Origin: CAZMFZ01 sp964565665
GTDB taxonomy: Bacteria > Bacteroidota > Bacteroidia > Cytophagales > UBA9547
DNA: 21,310 nt
NCBI GenBank assembly: GCA_964565665.1
Contig: CAZMFZ010000062.1
Location: forward strand, 1 to 21,310
Direction of reading: 5' to 3'
Position numbers and translations under genes: made by a program. Shown here piece after piece: positions 7,707-15,058 of the stretch. Under the pieces are notes generated by a model. It had not been told where the DNA came from. It did no database searches and saw only the letters and a program-made list of their open reading frames with translations. Within the stretch, counting starts at the first letter, position 1, and every line of letters starts with the position of its first letter.

Positions 7707-8327
7707 ATGGAAATCATTCTTGAAAACATAGCGAAGAAATACAATGCCCATTGGATTTTCAGAAACGTAAACCTTAAATTTTCTGAGGGGAATATTTACG
7801 CTATTACTGGAGCAAATGGATCGGGCAAATCTACATTCATAGCTATAATTTCAGGTTTTAAGTTGCCTTCGCAAGGAAAGTTGATTTTCATAAATAACAA
7901 TCAAATTATTTCCGAAGAAAATCAGTTTAAGCAAGTTGCTATTGCAGCACCGTATTTAGAATTGATAGAAGAATTTACTTTGAATGAATTGCTTGACTTT
8001 CATTTCAAATTTGTACCTATGATTGAAAAAGAATCAAAAAAATCGCTAATAAACTATATTTGGCTAGAAAAATCGGCTGACCAACCTATTAAATTCTTTT
8101 CCTCTGGTATGAAACAACGCTTGAAATTGGGCTTGGCATTATTTACCAATAAACCCATTTTGCTTTTTGATGAACCTACCGTAAACCTAGATGCTGAAGG
8201 CTGCCAATGGTATCAAAAAGCCATAAAAGAAAAGTTAAGAGGGCGATTGCTCGTCATTTCTTCCAATGTAGCGGAGGAATACAGCATTACACAAAATATT
8301 ATTTCGATTTCAGAGTTTAATAACTAA
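7707..8327 (+). CDS. ABC transporter ATP-binding protein (orphan ATPase)
   Basis: This single-domain ABC ATPase has 206 residues. Walker A is GANGSGKST (35-43), the signature is FSSGMKQR (131-138), Walker B is ILLFDEPT with E156, and the D-loop is NLDAEG. The usual Q-loop glutamine is not seen where expected (AAPYLELIEEF, about 81-90). The switch-region histidine appears replaced in VISSNVAEE, where 'TH' would be expected. No permease gene is adjacent, so the transported substrate and even a transport role are unknown. It resembles the short CcmA-like ATPases common in Bacteroidota. The next gene begins 6 bp after its stop, so the two are co-transcribed. Confidence 0.85.
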   Translation: MEIILENIAKKYNAHWIFRNVNLKFSEGNIYAITGANGSGKSTFIAIISGFKLPSQGKLIFINNNQIISEENQFKQVAIAAPYLELIEEFTLNELLDFHFKFVPMIEKESKKSLINYIWLEKSADQPIKFFSSGMKQRLKLGLALFTNKPILLFDEPTVNLDAEGCQWYQKAIKEKLRGRLLVISSNVAEEYSITQNIISISEFNN

Positions 8328-8333
8328 CGAAAA

Positions 8334-9224
8334 TTGGCTAAAACATTCGCCCTTACCGGAGTGGCGGGCTATATAGCCCCACGCCACTTGCAAGCTATTA
8401 AAGATTCAGGCAATGATTTGGTGGCCACGCTAGACCCGCACGATGCTGTAGGCATACTTGATGCGTATTTTCCCAGGGCAGACTTTTTCACAGAAACCGA
8501 GCGATTCGATAGGCATTTGGAAAAACTAAAACGCTCGGGAAATGGCATTAACTATTTGAGTATATGTTCGCCAAACTATCTTCACGATGCCCATATTCGC
8601 ATGGCTTTGCGACTGGGAGCAAATGCCATTTGTGAAAAACCACTTGTACTCAACCCTTGGAATATTGATTTACTTGCTGAAATAGAAGCTGAATCGGGCA
8701 AAAGAATATTCACCGTACTTCAACTTAGGTTACACCCTGCCATTATCTCCCTAAAAGAAAAACATACTACTTCATCTAAAAAACATTCAGTAAAACTCAC
8801 CTACTTTACATCGCGTGGAAATTGGTATCTATATTCATGGAAAGGCGATTTAGAACGGTCGGGCGGGCTGGCTACCAATATTGGCATTCATTTTTTCGAT
8901 ATGCTGATTTGGTTATTTGGGAAAGTAAAAGCATTTGAAGTGACTGAAAACAATACTCAATCAACAAGGGGAACTTTAGAATTGGAAAATGCTAATGTGG
9001 AATGGCATTTGTCGATAGACGCCAATAAGCTACCCGAAAATGTAAAATCCAAAAATCAAAAGACATTTAGAAGTATCAGTATTGATGGAGAAGAAATAGA
9101 GTTTTCTGAAGGCTTCACAAATTTGCATACGGAAGTTTACAAAAATATTTTGGATGGCAAGGGATTTGGAATTGAGGACGCCAGAGCCTCAATAGAACTG
9201 GTTCATAAACTAAGAAACTCATAA
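8334..9224 (+). CDS. Gfo/Idh/MocA oxidoreductase of the WbpB/WlbA type (UDP-sugar 3-dehydrogenase)
   Basis: This 296-residue NAD-dependent oxidoreductase shows strong similarity, from memory, to WbpB/WlbA, which oxidise C3 of UDP-GlcNAc-uronate on the way to 2,3-diamino-uronic acids in O-antigen. Matching features are the start FALTGVAGYIAPRHLQAIKD (nucleotide-binding fold), YLSICSPNYLH, EKPLV (101-105, family EKP motif), TSRGNWYLYSWKGD and ATNIGIHFFDML with H186. The TTG start at 8334 is supported because the homologues begin at this point and no ATG lies nearby. It is co-transcribed with the ABC ATPase (6-bp gap). Partner genes (WbpA dehydrogenase, WbpE aminotransferase, WbpD acetyltransferase) are not in the window. 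GnnA, the lipid A 3-dehydrogenase, is an alternative. Confidence 0.82.
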   Translation: MAKTFALTGVAGYIAPRHLQAIKDSGNDLVATLDPHDAVGILDAYFPRADFFTETERFDRHLEKLKRSGNGINYLSICSPNYLHDAHIRMALRLGANAICEKPLVLNPWNIDLLAEIEAESGKRIFTVLQLRLHPAIISLKEKHTTSSKKHSVKLTYFTSRGNWYLYSWKGDLERSGGLATNIGIHFFDMLIWLFGKVKAFEVTENNTQSTRGTLELENANVEWHLSIDANKLPENVKSKNQKTFRSISIDGEEIEFSEGFTNLHTEVYKNILDGKGFGIEDARASIELVHKLRNS

Positions 9225-9428
9225 ATGAAAGGTTTAATTTTCCAGAGTTTCCATATTCTGGATTCACAACGGGCTTGGAACTTCGTGCTATCTCTATCAC
9301 ATATTTTTAAATATAATTGTGACTAAGTATTATTTACACGATAAAGTTTGTGCTATAAAAGAGTAGAGTCTCTAGATAACTCTAACGGTAATAAATAGTA
9401 ATTTCATAAATATAAGAAGTTTGCGTTC
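9225..9428. other. Convergent intergenic region with a weak stem-loop
   Basis: This stretch separates the WlbA-type gene (+) from the Omp85 gene (-). It contains TAGAGT at 9364-9369 and ACTCTA at 9379-9384, a 6-bp stem with a 9-nt loop and no T tract, so at best a weak bidirectional terminator. CCAGA / TCTGG at 9241-9260 is a second, weaker inverted repeat. No gene is supported. Confidence 0.3.
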
Positions 9429-10688
9429 CTAAAAAAACTGACCTATCCCGATAATCCAGCCTGCATTTTTATCAAAGTTGTAGCCATAGTCTACACGAAT
9501 CATGGTATCAAAAGCCCTTTTGTAGATGAGCCGAATGCCAAGACCCGAAAAAAGGTATTTATTTTCGCTTTTTGTAAAGTCACCAAAATTCCCGTTAGGC
9601 TTACGCCAAAAACCAAAATCAACAAAACCAACGCCTTGTGCTGCAAATTTTTTGATATCAAATATTGTGTAGCGTAGTTCGGTGTTAAGCACCACCGATC
9701 CTGTACCTCGATCTACTCGATTTCCAACTCCGCGTATATTGAGGTAGCTATCTAACACGAAAGGAGCAAAAGGATTGGCATCGTTGGTGGCAATGCCAAC
9801 CCTCAATCGATTTGCCCAATTCAACCGCTTGCCTATTTTTTTAAAATACCGTAAGTCGTTAAATACAATGGCAAAGTTCCTTACTTCATCCAACGAATGG
9901 ATAATTTCGATATTCAATTGGTTGTAAAAACCAGCTACCAAAAAGCTATTATAGTTTAAGTGATTGCTTTTGAATATTAATTTCGACAACAGTTTGTCGC
10001 CCTGAACGATGGACGGAATTTTATCTTTAGATACATCTCTCGATTCAAAAATTTCATTGAAGAAGCCAATACCGGACTCGACTGTTTCCCTAAAAGAAAG
10101 AAATCGGACGATGCTGGCATATCCTGTGTAATTGGTATAATTAAATTTTGTGATACTACCTGCCATTTTGAGCGGCTCAATGGTCGCCCATCTGATTAGG
10201 GAGGCCGAGAGACCCCATTTAGAATTTCCAATACGATCGGTAGAATAGTTTAAGAAGACCGAATGCCTGTCAAAGTATTGGTAATAAGCAAAAATTTTAT
10301 CGCCACGACCTGTGAAATTGAGGTGTTCAAGACCGGCTCTGAACCAAAATGTTTCCGAAGTTTGCCCAAATGCAAGCACTGGAAGCAAGTTTATCATTTC
10401 AACACACGAAAACAATAATGTAACATCATGTTTGTCACGCTTAATTTCTGCCTTGACTTCAGCCAATGTGCCTAAGTTAATCAACCGTTGCTGATCTTGC
10501 TTTAGTTGGACTGAATCGTATATCTCACCTACTTTGCTGGTTAGGTATTGCTTCAAAAATGACGTCTTGGTATGGTTTAAACCTTCAAACTTGATTTCGG
10601 CAATCCTTTCTTGTCCCTGAACCGATTTAAAAGATAACAGCATAATAAAAATAAATATCTTTATTAATGCCCTATCTTTTTCTTTCAC
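9429..10688 (-). CDS. Single-POTRA Omp85 family outer-membrane protein (BamA/TamA/surface-antigen type)
   Basis: This 419-residue secreted protein has an N-terminal signal peptide (about 1-25, ending VQGQ). One POTRA-like domain follows (about 28-97; RIAEIKFEGLNHT ... VGEIYDSVQLKQDQQRLINLG). The rest is an outer-membrane 16-stranded-barrel type region (about 105-419). The conserved Omp85 loop/strand motif is visible as NIRGVGNRVD (RG at 319-320) followed by TGSVVLNTELRY, and the protein ends in Phe-Phe, as outer-membrane barrels do. With one POTRA it is shorter than BamA (five POTRAs), so a specialised translocon or lipid/protein assembly role is more likely than general barrel assembly. It begins 2 bp after the YceI stop, so the two form an operon. 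Confidence 0.85.
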   Translation of the reverse strand: MKEKDRALIKIFIFIMLLSFKSVQGQERIAEIKFEGLNHTKTSFLKQYLTSKVGEIYDSVQLKQDQQRLINLGTLAEVKAEIKRDKHDVTLLFSCVEMINLLPVLAFGQTSETFWFRAGLEHLNFTGRGDKIFAYYQYFDRHSVFLNYSTDRIGNSKWGLSASLIRWATIEPLKMAGSITKFNYTNYTGYASIVRFLSFRETVESGIGFFNEIFESRDVSKDKIPSIVQGDKLLSKLIFKSNHLNYNSFLVAGFYNQLNIEIIHSLDEVRNFAIVFNDLRYFKKIGKRLNWANRLRVGIATNDANPFAPFVLDSYLNIRGVGNRVDRGTGSVVLNTELRYTIFDIKKFAAQGVGFVDFGFWRKPNGNFGDFTKSENKYLFSGLGIRLIYKRAFDTMIRVDYGYNFDKNAGWIIGIGQFF

Positions 10689-10690
10689 AG

Positions 10691-11272
10691 CTAGGGTTTC
10701 TTAAAGGAAACATCAAGGATTACGGTTAGTTCATCGGCCAAACTCATACTATTTCCTCCAACTTGATAATCGCGTCTGTTTATTTTGAATTCCCCTTTAA
10801 ATCGAGGACTGCCGTTGTTAATTATGTAAGTGAAAGGAAATGATATTTCTTTGGTGACATTTTTAATTGTCAATTTGCCAGTTATAATACCCTCGCCAGC
10901 ATTTCCCTTTACTACTTTAGTGGAACTAAATTGAATAACTGGAAATTGAACCACATCAAAATACTCTTTCTTACGTAAGTGATCGTCCCGCATGCCGATG
11001 CCTGTATTTATTGACTTTGCGTCAATTGTAACTTTAAATTTAGTTGCGGAAAAATCATCAATATTAAATTCAAGCATGCCTTTTAATCCCGTGAATGAAC
11101 CATCCACATTCATGCCTAAGTTTTTGATTTTAAAATTTACTTTCGTATTGGCATCAGGTACAAAGGTCTGACCTTGAGCACCTAGCAAAACAAAAAACAT
11201 ACAAGCAACAAATAACTGCCTCATTCTGAGTTGGTTTCCGATTTTCATAGTAATAATTAAAATTGCAGACAT
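10691..11272 (-). CDS. YceI family periplasmic lipocalin-like protein
   Basis: This is a YceI-like protein of at most 193 residues. The fold signature is clear: VDGSFTGLKGMLEFN, SINTGIGMRDDHLRKKEYFDV, FPVIQFSSTKV, GKLTIKNVTKEISFPF and FKINRRDYQVGG. YceI proteins are secreted beta-barrel lipocalin-like proteins that bind isoprenoid-type lipids; some take part in redox or electron-carrier processes. The start is uncertain. ATG at 11272 opens the frame, but ATG codons at 11245 and 11221 exist, and the last gives a compact signal peptide (MRQLFVACMFFVLLG). I favour 11221 or 11245. It is followed 2 bp later by the Omp85 gene, suggesting a YceI-Omp85 functional pair in the envelope. Confidence 0.88.
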   Translation of the reverse strand: MSAILIITMKIGNQLRMRQLFVACMFFVLLGAQGQTFVPDANTKVNFKIKNLGMNVDGSFTGLKGMLEFNIDDFSATKFKVTIDAKSINTGIGMRDDHLRKKEYFDVVQFPVIQFSSTKVVKGNAGEGIITGKLTIKNVTKEISFPFTYIINNGSPRFKGEFKINRRDYQVGGNSMSLADELTVILDVSFKKP

Positions 11273-11365
11273 TAGATTGATACGTAGTCAAATTCCCTTA
11301 CATCTGCACGGACTTATCGTTCATTACACTGATTTAAGCTCTTGCCGTTGCCTTCCCTATATTAA

Positions 11366-11405
11366 TGTTTTCACCCCTACTCTTTTACCAGCCGAGGTGA
11401 AAACA
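11366..11405. terminator. Inverted repeat downstream of OMP-A (possible terminator)
   Basis: TGTTTTCACC (11366-11375) and GGTGAAAACA (11396-11405) form a perfect 10-bp stem with a 20-nt loop. It starts about 30 nt past the OMP-A stop on the minus strand and lies upstream of YceI. There is no T tract, so it could be a terminator, a processing hairpin or an operator for the YceI promoter. No gene is supported in 11273-11435. Confidence 0.35.
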
Positions 11406-11435
11406 CTAAGAAATTACGGAATTATTGATTATTAT

Positions 11436-12143
11436 CTAAAACAAATAGGTTACACCCAACATGGCTAGACCAGTTTTGTTTCTAAATCTGTCATTATCAA
11501 GTCTGAGCTTGTTTTCGGTTGTAAATTCAGTAAACAGAAAAGTGAAGCCCCCCTTGATACCCCAATGCGAATTGAAACGGTAACGCACAAAGAATTCGGA
11601 GTTTAGGCTGCCAATGTCGTTGTCACCAGTTAGTAGTAAGTTTAATGTAGTGGGTGCGGCTATTTGATTAGATGACGGACTTGTCGCTTGTGATTTATTT
11701 AGTTTGTAGCTTCCATTTTGGTTTCCACCAAAGCTAAAGCCAACAGCATCGATATTGAAACCAAAATCTAGTTTTTTAAAAATGGTATATTGAAGCACAA
11801 GAAATAAATTTAAGGAATTTACCTGTGGAGAGCTAATAAAAACGGTATCAATATTTGCTTCGGCATCAGTTAATTTGGCGGGGGCAGTAGAATAATCTGT
11901 TTTCCCACTAAAATAAGATCCAAATCTTAAGCCATAGCCGATTTTAAAATTTTGCTTTTTTCCGATTCCATGCAAATGCTGAATGCTTAATGTAGGGCTA
12001 AACTGTGTTCCGTTGGTGGCAAAGGACAATTCTGCCATATTATTAGTTTGGTACCACTTTTTTTCGGCTTCTTGTGCAAAAGATACACTGCCAACGAACA
12101 TTACTAAATAGAAGTTAATTAAAATAAACTTTTTTGATTTCAT
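11436..12143 (-). CDS. Outer-membrane beta-barrel protein, paralog A (OMP-A)
   Basis: This 235-residue protein has a signal peptide (about 1-24, ending VSFAQ), then alternating polar/hydrophobic strands typical of a small outer-membrane barrel. It ends in YLF, a terminal aromatic as used for barrel assembly. I do not recognise the family. It is a close paralog of the protein at 13496-14254: both share EKKWYQTNN, QHLHGIGKKQNFKIGYGLRF, QVNSLNLF, FNIDA-GFSFGG and TTENKLRLDNDRFR. The central loop (ATSPSSNQIAAP) and the loop near residues 75-95 are the most divergent parts. Its promoter carries the shared 18-bp dyad at 12194-12211, even though no DM13 gene precedes it. Confidence 0.8.
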   Translation of the reverse strand: MKSKKFILINFYLVMFVGSVSFAQEAEKKWYQTNNMAELSFATNGTQFSPTLSIQHLHGIGKKQNFKIGYGLRFGSYFSGKTDYSTAPAKLTDAEANIDTVFISSPQVNSLNLFLVLQYTIFKKLDFGFNIDAVGFSFGGNQNGSYKLNKSQATSPSSNQIAAPTTLNLLLTGDNDIGSLNSEFFVRYRFNSHWGIKGGFTFLFTEFTTENKLRLDNDRFRNKTGLAMLGVTYLF

Positions 12144-12165
12144 ATTTTATTTTTGTTTAGAAAAA

Positions 12166-12211
12166 CGAAAATACACCTTTCTATTCTTTTCAATTGTCGT
12201 GGTCGCGACAA
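12166..12211 (-). promoter_or_regulatory. Dyad-controlled promoter of OMP-A
   Basis: The dyad TTGTCG (12194-12199) / CGACAA (12206-12211) forms an 18-bp operator-like site. On the minus strand a TTG (12193-12191) follows, then 17 bp, then TATTTTCG (12173-12166), a 7/8 match to TAnnTTTG. The dyad centre is 29.5 bp from the first base of the -7 element, the same as at the two DM13 promoters. Expected transcription start is near 12159, giving a leader of about 16 nt. Confidence 0.65.
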
Positions 12212-12253
12212 AAATGTATATTTACCCCATATATATTTAGCGATTCATTTTTT

Positions 12254-12272
12254 GTAAACAAACCTTGTTTAC
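12254..12272. promoter_or_regulatory. Perfect 19-bp palindrome before the large barrel gene (operator candidate)
   Basis: GTAAACAA (12254-12261), ACC spacer, TTGTTTAC (12265-12272): arms of 8 bp with no mismatch. It lies in the divergent region between OMP-A and the large barrel gene, 24 bp upstream of the -7 element at 12297. It differs in sequence from the TTGTC-N8-GACAA dyad in the same region, so a separate regulator is likely. Confidence 0.5.
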
Positions 12273-12296
12273 TTAATTAAGTTACTAAGCCTAGCC

Positions 12297-12304
12297 TAGT
12301 TTTG
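12297..12304 (+). promoter_or_regulatory. Candidate -7 element of the large barrel gene
   Basis: TAGTTTTG matches TAnnTTTG and lies 15 nt before the TTG start codon at 12320. A -33 TTG at normal spacing is missing; the nearest TTG (12265-12267) lies inside the palindrome, 29 bp away. Dependence on an activator is therefore possible. Confidence 0.45.
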
Positions 12305-12319
12305 CACGTTTACACTTAA

Positions 12320-13360
12320 TTGCTAAAAGCTTTGAAGCATTCTATTATTTTATTAATTATTACGTTAAGTTTTGCAAATAAAGAAACGATAGCTCAAGGC
12401 TGCAGTGACGCAGGCTTTTGTACTATGGGAGCGATGAGACCTAATCAAGGGTATTCCAGAAAAGTAAACTTAAGAGTTCGATCGGTAGATTTGAATCAAT
12501 ATTATGGCATTACTAGCTTTTTTCTTAAAATTCTGGCCTACAATGCCGATGTAAATATTGGAATAACTGATAGGTTGACTGCCCAAATAAAATTACCCTA
12601 TCAATTCGTGGCTGGAAAACTAGCAAATACACAAGGTTTGGGAGATATCTCAATTAGTTTGACCCAAAATCTGATTAGTAAAGAAACTTATCAAATCAAT
12701 TTAAGCATTGGTGCTAAAATACCCACAGGCAATTCGAATATCACCACCAATGTAGCTGATACAAATGGCGTATTTGCCGAACGCCCCCTTCCTATGTATT
12801 ACCAAACCAGTTTGGGAACGTACGATGTGATAGGTGGTGTGTCTTTGTCGACCAAAAACTGGCTTTTTTCTACAGGAATCCAGATCCCTCTGAACAAAAA
12901 TGGCAATCAATTTCTGTGGGGAGCTTGGAATAATACGGACAAAGCTGGAGCAGCTCAGAAATATGCTAAATCAAGAGAGTTGCAACGAGGTACTGATGTA
13001 ATGCTGAGAATAGAGCGGAATTTCAGATTTTCCAATTGGAATACTTTCATTGGTTTGTTATCTATCTATCGCATCACCAAAGACAAGTTTTTAGATGTTC
13101 CTGTAGATAATGGCGTTATAACAGAGGTAAGTACCACCAACAGGGTTTATGACCGAGATATAAATACTGATAATTTTGCAATCTCACTTTTAGTTGGCGG
13201 TGGTTACCGCTTCAACACCAAAACAGCTATAAAACTCATGGCTGGCTATCGTTTGGTAGATCGCACATCCACGCAAGGCAAAGATTTTGCTGTAGTGAAA
13301 AATCCAGATGGCCTTGCTAGGTTGCTTGTAACTAACATAGGGTTCGAATATCGATTTTAA
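12320..13360 (+). CDS. Outer-membrane barrel protein with N-terminal Cys pair (GCSDAGFC protein)
   Basis: This 346-residue protein has a signal peptide (about 1-25, ending ETIAQ), then GCSDAGFCTMGA with the protein's only two cysteines, C28 and C34, right at the mature N-terminus. The rest reads as amphipathic beta-strands (NIGITDRLTAQIKLPYQF, INLSIGAKIPTG, LLVGGGYRFNTKTAIKLMAGYRL) and ends GFEYRF, so an outer-membrane barrel is likely. The function is not known to me. The start is TTG at 12320; the next in-frame ATG lies beyond the signal peptide, so TTG is needed. It is divergent from OMP-A and convergent with OMP-B. Decayed DNA matching residues 50-74 is found at 15059-15133, showing that a second copy once existed. 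Confidence 0.75.
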   Translation: MLKALKHSIILLIITLSFANKETIAQGCSDAGFCTMGAMRPNQGYSRKVNLRVRSVDLNQYYGITSFFLKILAYNADVNIGITDRLTAQIKLPYQFVAGKLANTQGLGDISISLTQNLISKETYQINLSIGAKIPTGNSNITTNVADTNGVFAERPLPMYYQTSLGTYDVIGGVSLSTKNWLFSTGIQIPLNKNGNQFLWGAWNNTDKAGAAQKYAKSRELQRGTDVMLRIERNFRFSNWNTFIGLLSIYRITKDKFLDVPVDNGVITEVSTTNRVYDRDINTDNFAISLLVGGGYRFNTKTAIKLMAGYRLVDRTSTQGKDFAVVKNPDGLARLLVTNIGFEYRF

Positions 13361-13448
13361 GATTTTCGAACCCGTAATGCCACAATTTTTGTAATGTCAT
13401 TAGGCCTCGTTTTAAATCTTTTGAGTACTCATCCAGTTTCGTTCCCTG

Positions 13449-13475
13449 CTATCCTTAGTTTTTTACTAAGCATAG
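13449..13475. terminator. Stem-loop between convergent barrel genes
   Basis: CTATcCTTAGT (13449-13459) pairs with ACTAAGcATAG (13465-13475) around a TTTTT loop: a 10-bp stem with one C-C mismatch. It lies about 90 bp after the large barrel gene and 20 bp past the OMP-B stop on the other strand, so it could stop transcription from either side. There is no strong T tract after it. Confidence 0.45.
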
Positions 13476-13495
13476 AGGAGACCCCATGATAATCA

Positions 13496-14254
13496 TTAAA
13501 ACAAATAACTTACGCCCAACATTGCCATGCTTGATTTATATCTAAATCTGTCATTATCAAGTCTGAGTTTGTTTTCGGTAGTAAATTCAGAAAACATAAA
13601 AGTAAAGCCCCCTTTCATGCCCCAATGCGAATTGAAACGGTAACGCAAAAAGAGTTCGGAGTTTAGGCTGCCGATGTCGTTATCGCTCACCAAAAGCAAA
13701 TTTAATGTAGTGGGTACAACTTGTTGATTGGATAAATATGGATTAGATGCTTGTGATTCATTCAGTTTATAGCCTCCATTATGCTTTCCACCAAAGCTAA
13801 AACCAATAGCATCTATATTAAAACCAAGGTCTAGTTTTTTGAAGAAGGTATATTGAAGTACAATAAACAAATTCAAAGAATTTACTTGCGGGTATTTAAT
13901 AAAAACGGTGTCAATGTTTTCTTTTTTAAAATCAGAGAACAATACCTGAGGTCCTTCTTCACCACTTGTTAATTTGGCAGGAGCAGTAGTATATTCTTTA
14001 TCCTGTCCAAAATAAGAACTAAACCTTAGACCGTACCCGATTTTAAAATTTTGCTTTTTACCAATTCCATGCAGGTGTTGTATGTTTAAAGAAGGGCTAA
14101 ACTCTGTACCATTAGCTGCAATAGACAACTCTGCAATATTATTTGTCTGGTACCACTTTTTTTCAGCAATTTGAGCTACCTGTTGTGCAAACAAACCGCT
14201 TCCTGTCAATGCTACGAAGTAGAAGCTGATTCCAATAATGATGTTGTTTTTCAT
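13496..14254 (-). CDS. Outer-membrane beta-barrel protein, paralog B (OMP-B)
   Basis: This 252-residue protein has a signal peptide (about 1-23, ending GLFAQ) and ends in YLF. It is a close paralog of OMP-A (11436-12143): long stretches are nearly identical at DNA level over the C-terminal third, including the TTENKLRLDNDRFR region. OMP-B is longer by 17 residues, mostly in an exposed-loop-like segment near residues 85-115 (DKEYTTAPAKLTSGEEGPQ ... KKENIDTVF). The gene starts 15 bp after the stop of DM13-1, so the two form an operon and the barrel probably works with the DM13 lipoprotein. Family and function are not recognised. Confidence 0.8.
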   Translation of the reverse strand: MKNNIIIGISFYFVALTGSGLFAQQVAQIAEKKWYQTNNIAELSIAANGTEFSPSLNIQHLHGIGKKQNFKIGYGLRFSSYFGQDKEYTTAPAKLTSGEEGPQVLFSDFKKENIDTVFIKYPQVNSLNLFIVLQYTFFKKLDLGFNIDAIGFSFGGKHNGGYKLNESQASNPYLSNQQVVPTTLNLLLVSDNDIGSLNSELFLRYRFNSHWGMKGGFTFMFSEFTTENKLRLDNDRFRYKSSMAMLGVSYLF

Positions 14255-14269
14255 ATTTTTAAAGCGGAT

Positions 14270-14962
14270 TTATTGAAGTAATGCCACTGCAAAAGCTCTA
14301 TTTACTGCTCTGCAATGAATAACTACATAGTTGTAGTCGCTTAAATTTGTACCTAATGGAGCTTCATAGCTATGTGAACCAGAGGTTTGACTTAAATCGC
14401 CAATGAGTAGGCTGGTCGTTTGTACTACTTCGGCATTTGAAAGATACACAACCAAATCAGGCCCATTTTGCACGCTAAAGTTAGTGCCAAAAAACACTTT
14501 AAGCTGGCCGTTTGTTAGTTCTACGCCTGCAGTTCCTTGCCCTGAATAACCATTTTTACCCGAAAGCGAACCTGTTCTATTATTGCCAGTGTTATTGCCC
14601 GTTTGAGTATTGTTATCTGCCATTCCCACAATAGTAATAGTGCTTAATTCACTCTCTTTGTTCTCAAATTTTGCTTTTATTGTAGCGATTCCGGGCTTCT
14701 TGGCAGTGATAAGTTGATTAGCAGAAATTTTAAGAAGTGAACTGTCTGAAATTTCCCAATTAAAATTCACGTTTTGAATCACATTATTTTTATCGTAGTA
14801 GGTAGCGTATATTGTAAAAGTGTCTCCCACAACTACTTGTTTTGCATTAGGCACTATTTGTATCGTTCCACCAAAAGTTATTGTTTCAGGGGTAGGCTCA
14901 TCTTTTTTACAGGCCGTAATTAGAAAAAGTAATGCTAAAAGACCTATTATGCTGATTTTCAT
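14270..14962 (-). CDS. DM13-domain lipoprotein 1 (Ig-like domain plus DM13)
   Basis: This 230-residue lipoprotein has a clear lipobox, LITAC, with lipidated C18. Residues about 28-113 look like a bacterial Ig-like (Big_2-type) domain: VVVGDTFTIYATYYD, FNWEISDSSLLKIS, ITAKKPGIATIKAKF. A short Asn/Thr/Gly linker (about 114-130) leads to a DM13 domain (about 131-230): GYSGQGTAGVEL, VQNGPDLVVYLSNAEVV, GSHSYEAPLGTNLSDYNYVVIHCRAV. DM13 domains are proposed to take part in electron transfer through one highly conserved cysteine, here C217. Apart from the lipidated residue it is the protein's only cysteine. First gene of an operon with OMP-B (15-bp gap), and expressed from a dyad-controlled promoter. 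Confidence 0.85.
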   Translation of the reverse strand: MKISIIGLLALLFLITACKKDEPTPETITFGGTIQIVPNAKQVVVGDTFTIYATYYDKNNVIQNVNFNWEISDSSLLKISANQLITAKKPGIATIKAKFENKESELSTITIVGMADNNTQTGNNTGNNRTGSLSGKNGYSGQGTAGVELTNGQLKVFFGTNFSVQNGPDLVVYLSNAEVVQTTSLLIGDLSQTSGSHSYEAPLGTNLSDYNYVVIHCRAVNRAFAVALLQ

Positions 14963-14989
14963 ATTTAAAATTGTTTATAAATTTAGAAC

Positions 14990-15035
14990 CAAAAATATTC
15001 CATTGGAAAGTTATCAATTGTCGTGTAAATGACAA
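14990..15035 (-). promoter_or_regulatory. Dyad-controlled promoter of DM13-1 / OMP-B
   Basis: TTGTC (15018-15022) / GACAA (15031-15035) with an 8-bp spacer; arms extend to 7 bp (AATTGTC / GACAATT). On the minus strand TTG (15017-15015), 17 bp, then TATTTTTG (14997-14990), an exact TAnnTTTG. The dyad centre is 29.5 bp from the -7 start. Expected transcription start is near 14983, about 20 nt before the start codon. Confidence 0.75.
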
Positions 15036-15058
15036 TTTTTTATGATAAGTAAAATCCA

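Noticed and set aside
9225..9326. Short frame of 33 codons starting directly after the WlbA-type stop codon
   Set aside because: Too short, with no recognisable motif and no conservation evidence; possibly a random frame.
11277..11468. Open plus-strand frame of 63 codons between YceI and OMP-A
   Set aside because: It spans the inverted repeat and runs into the OMP-A 3' end, with no family features.
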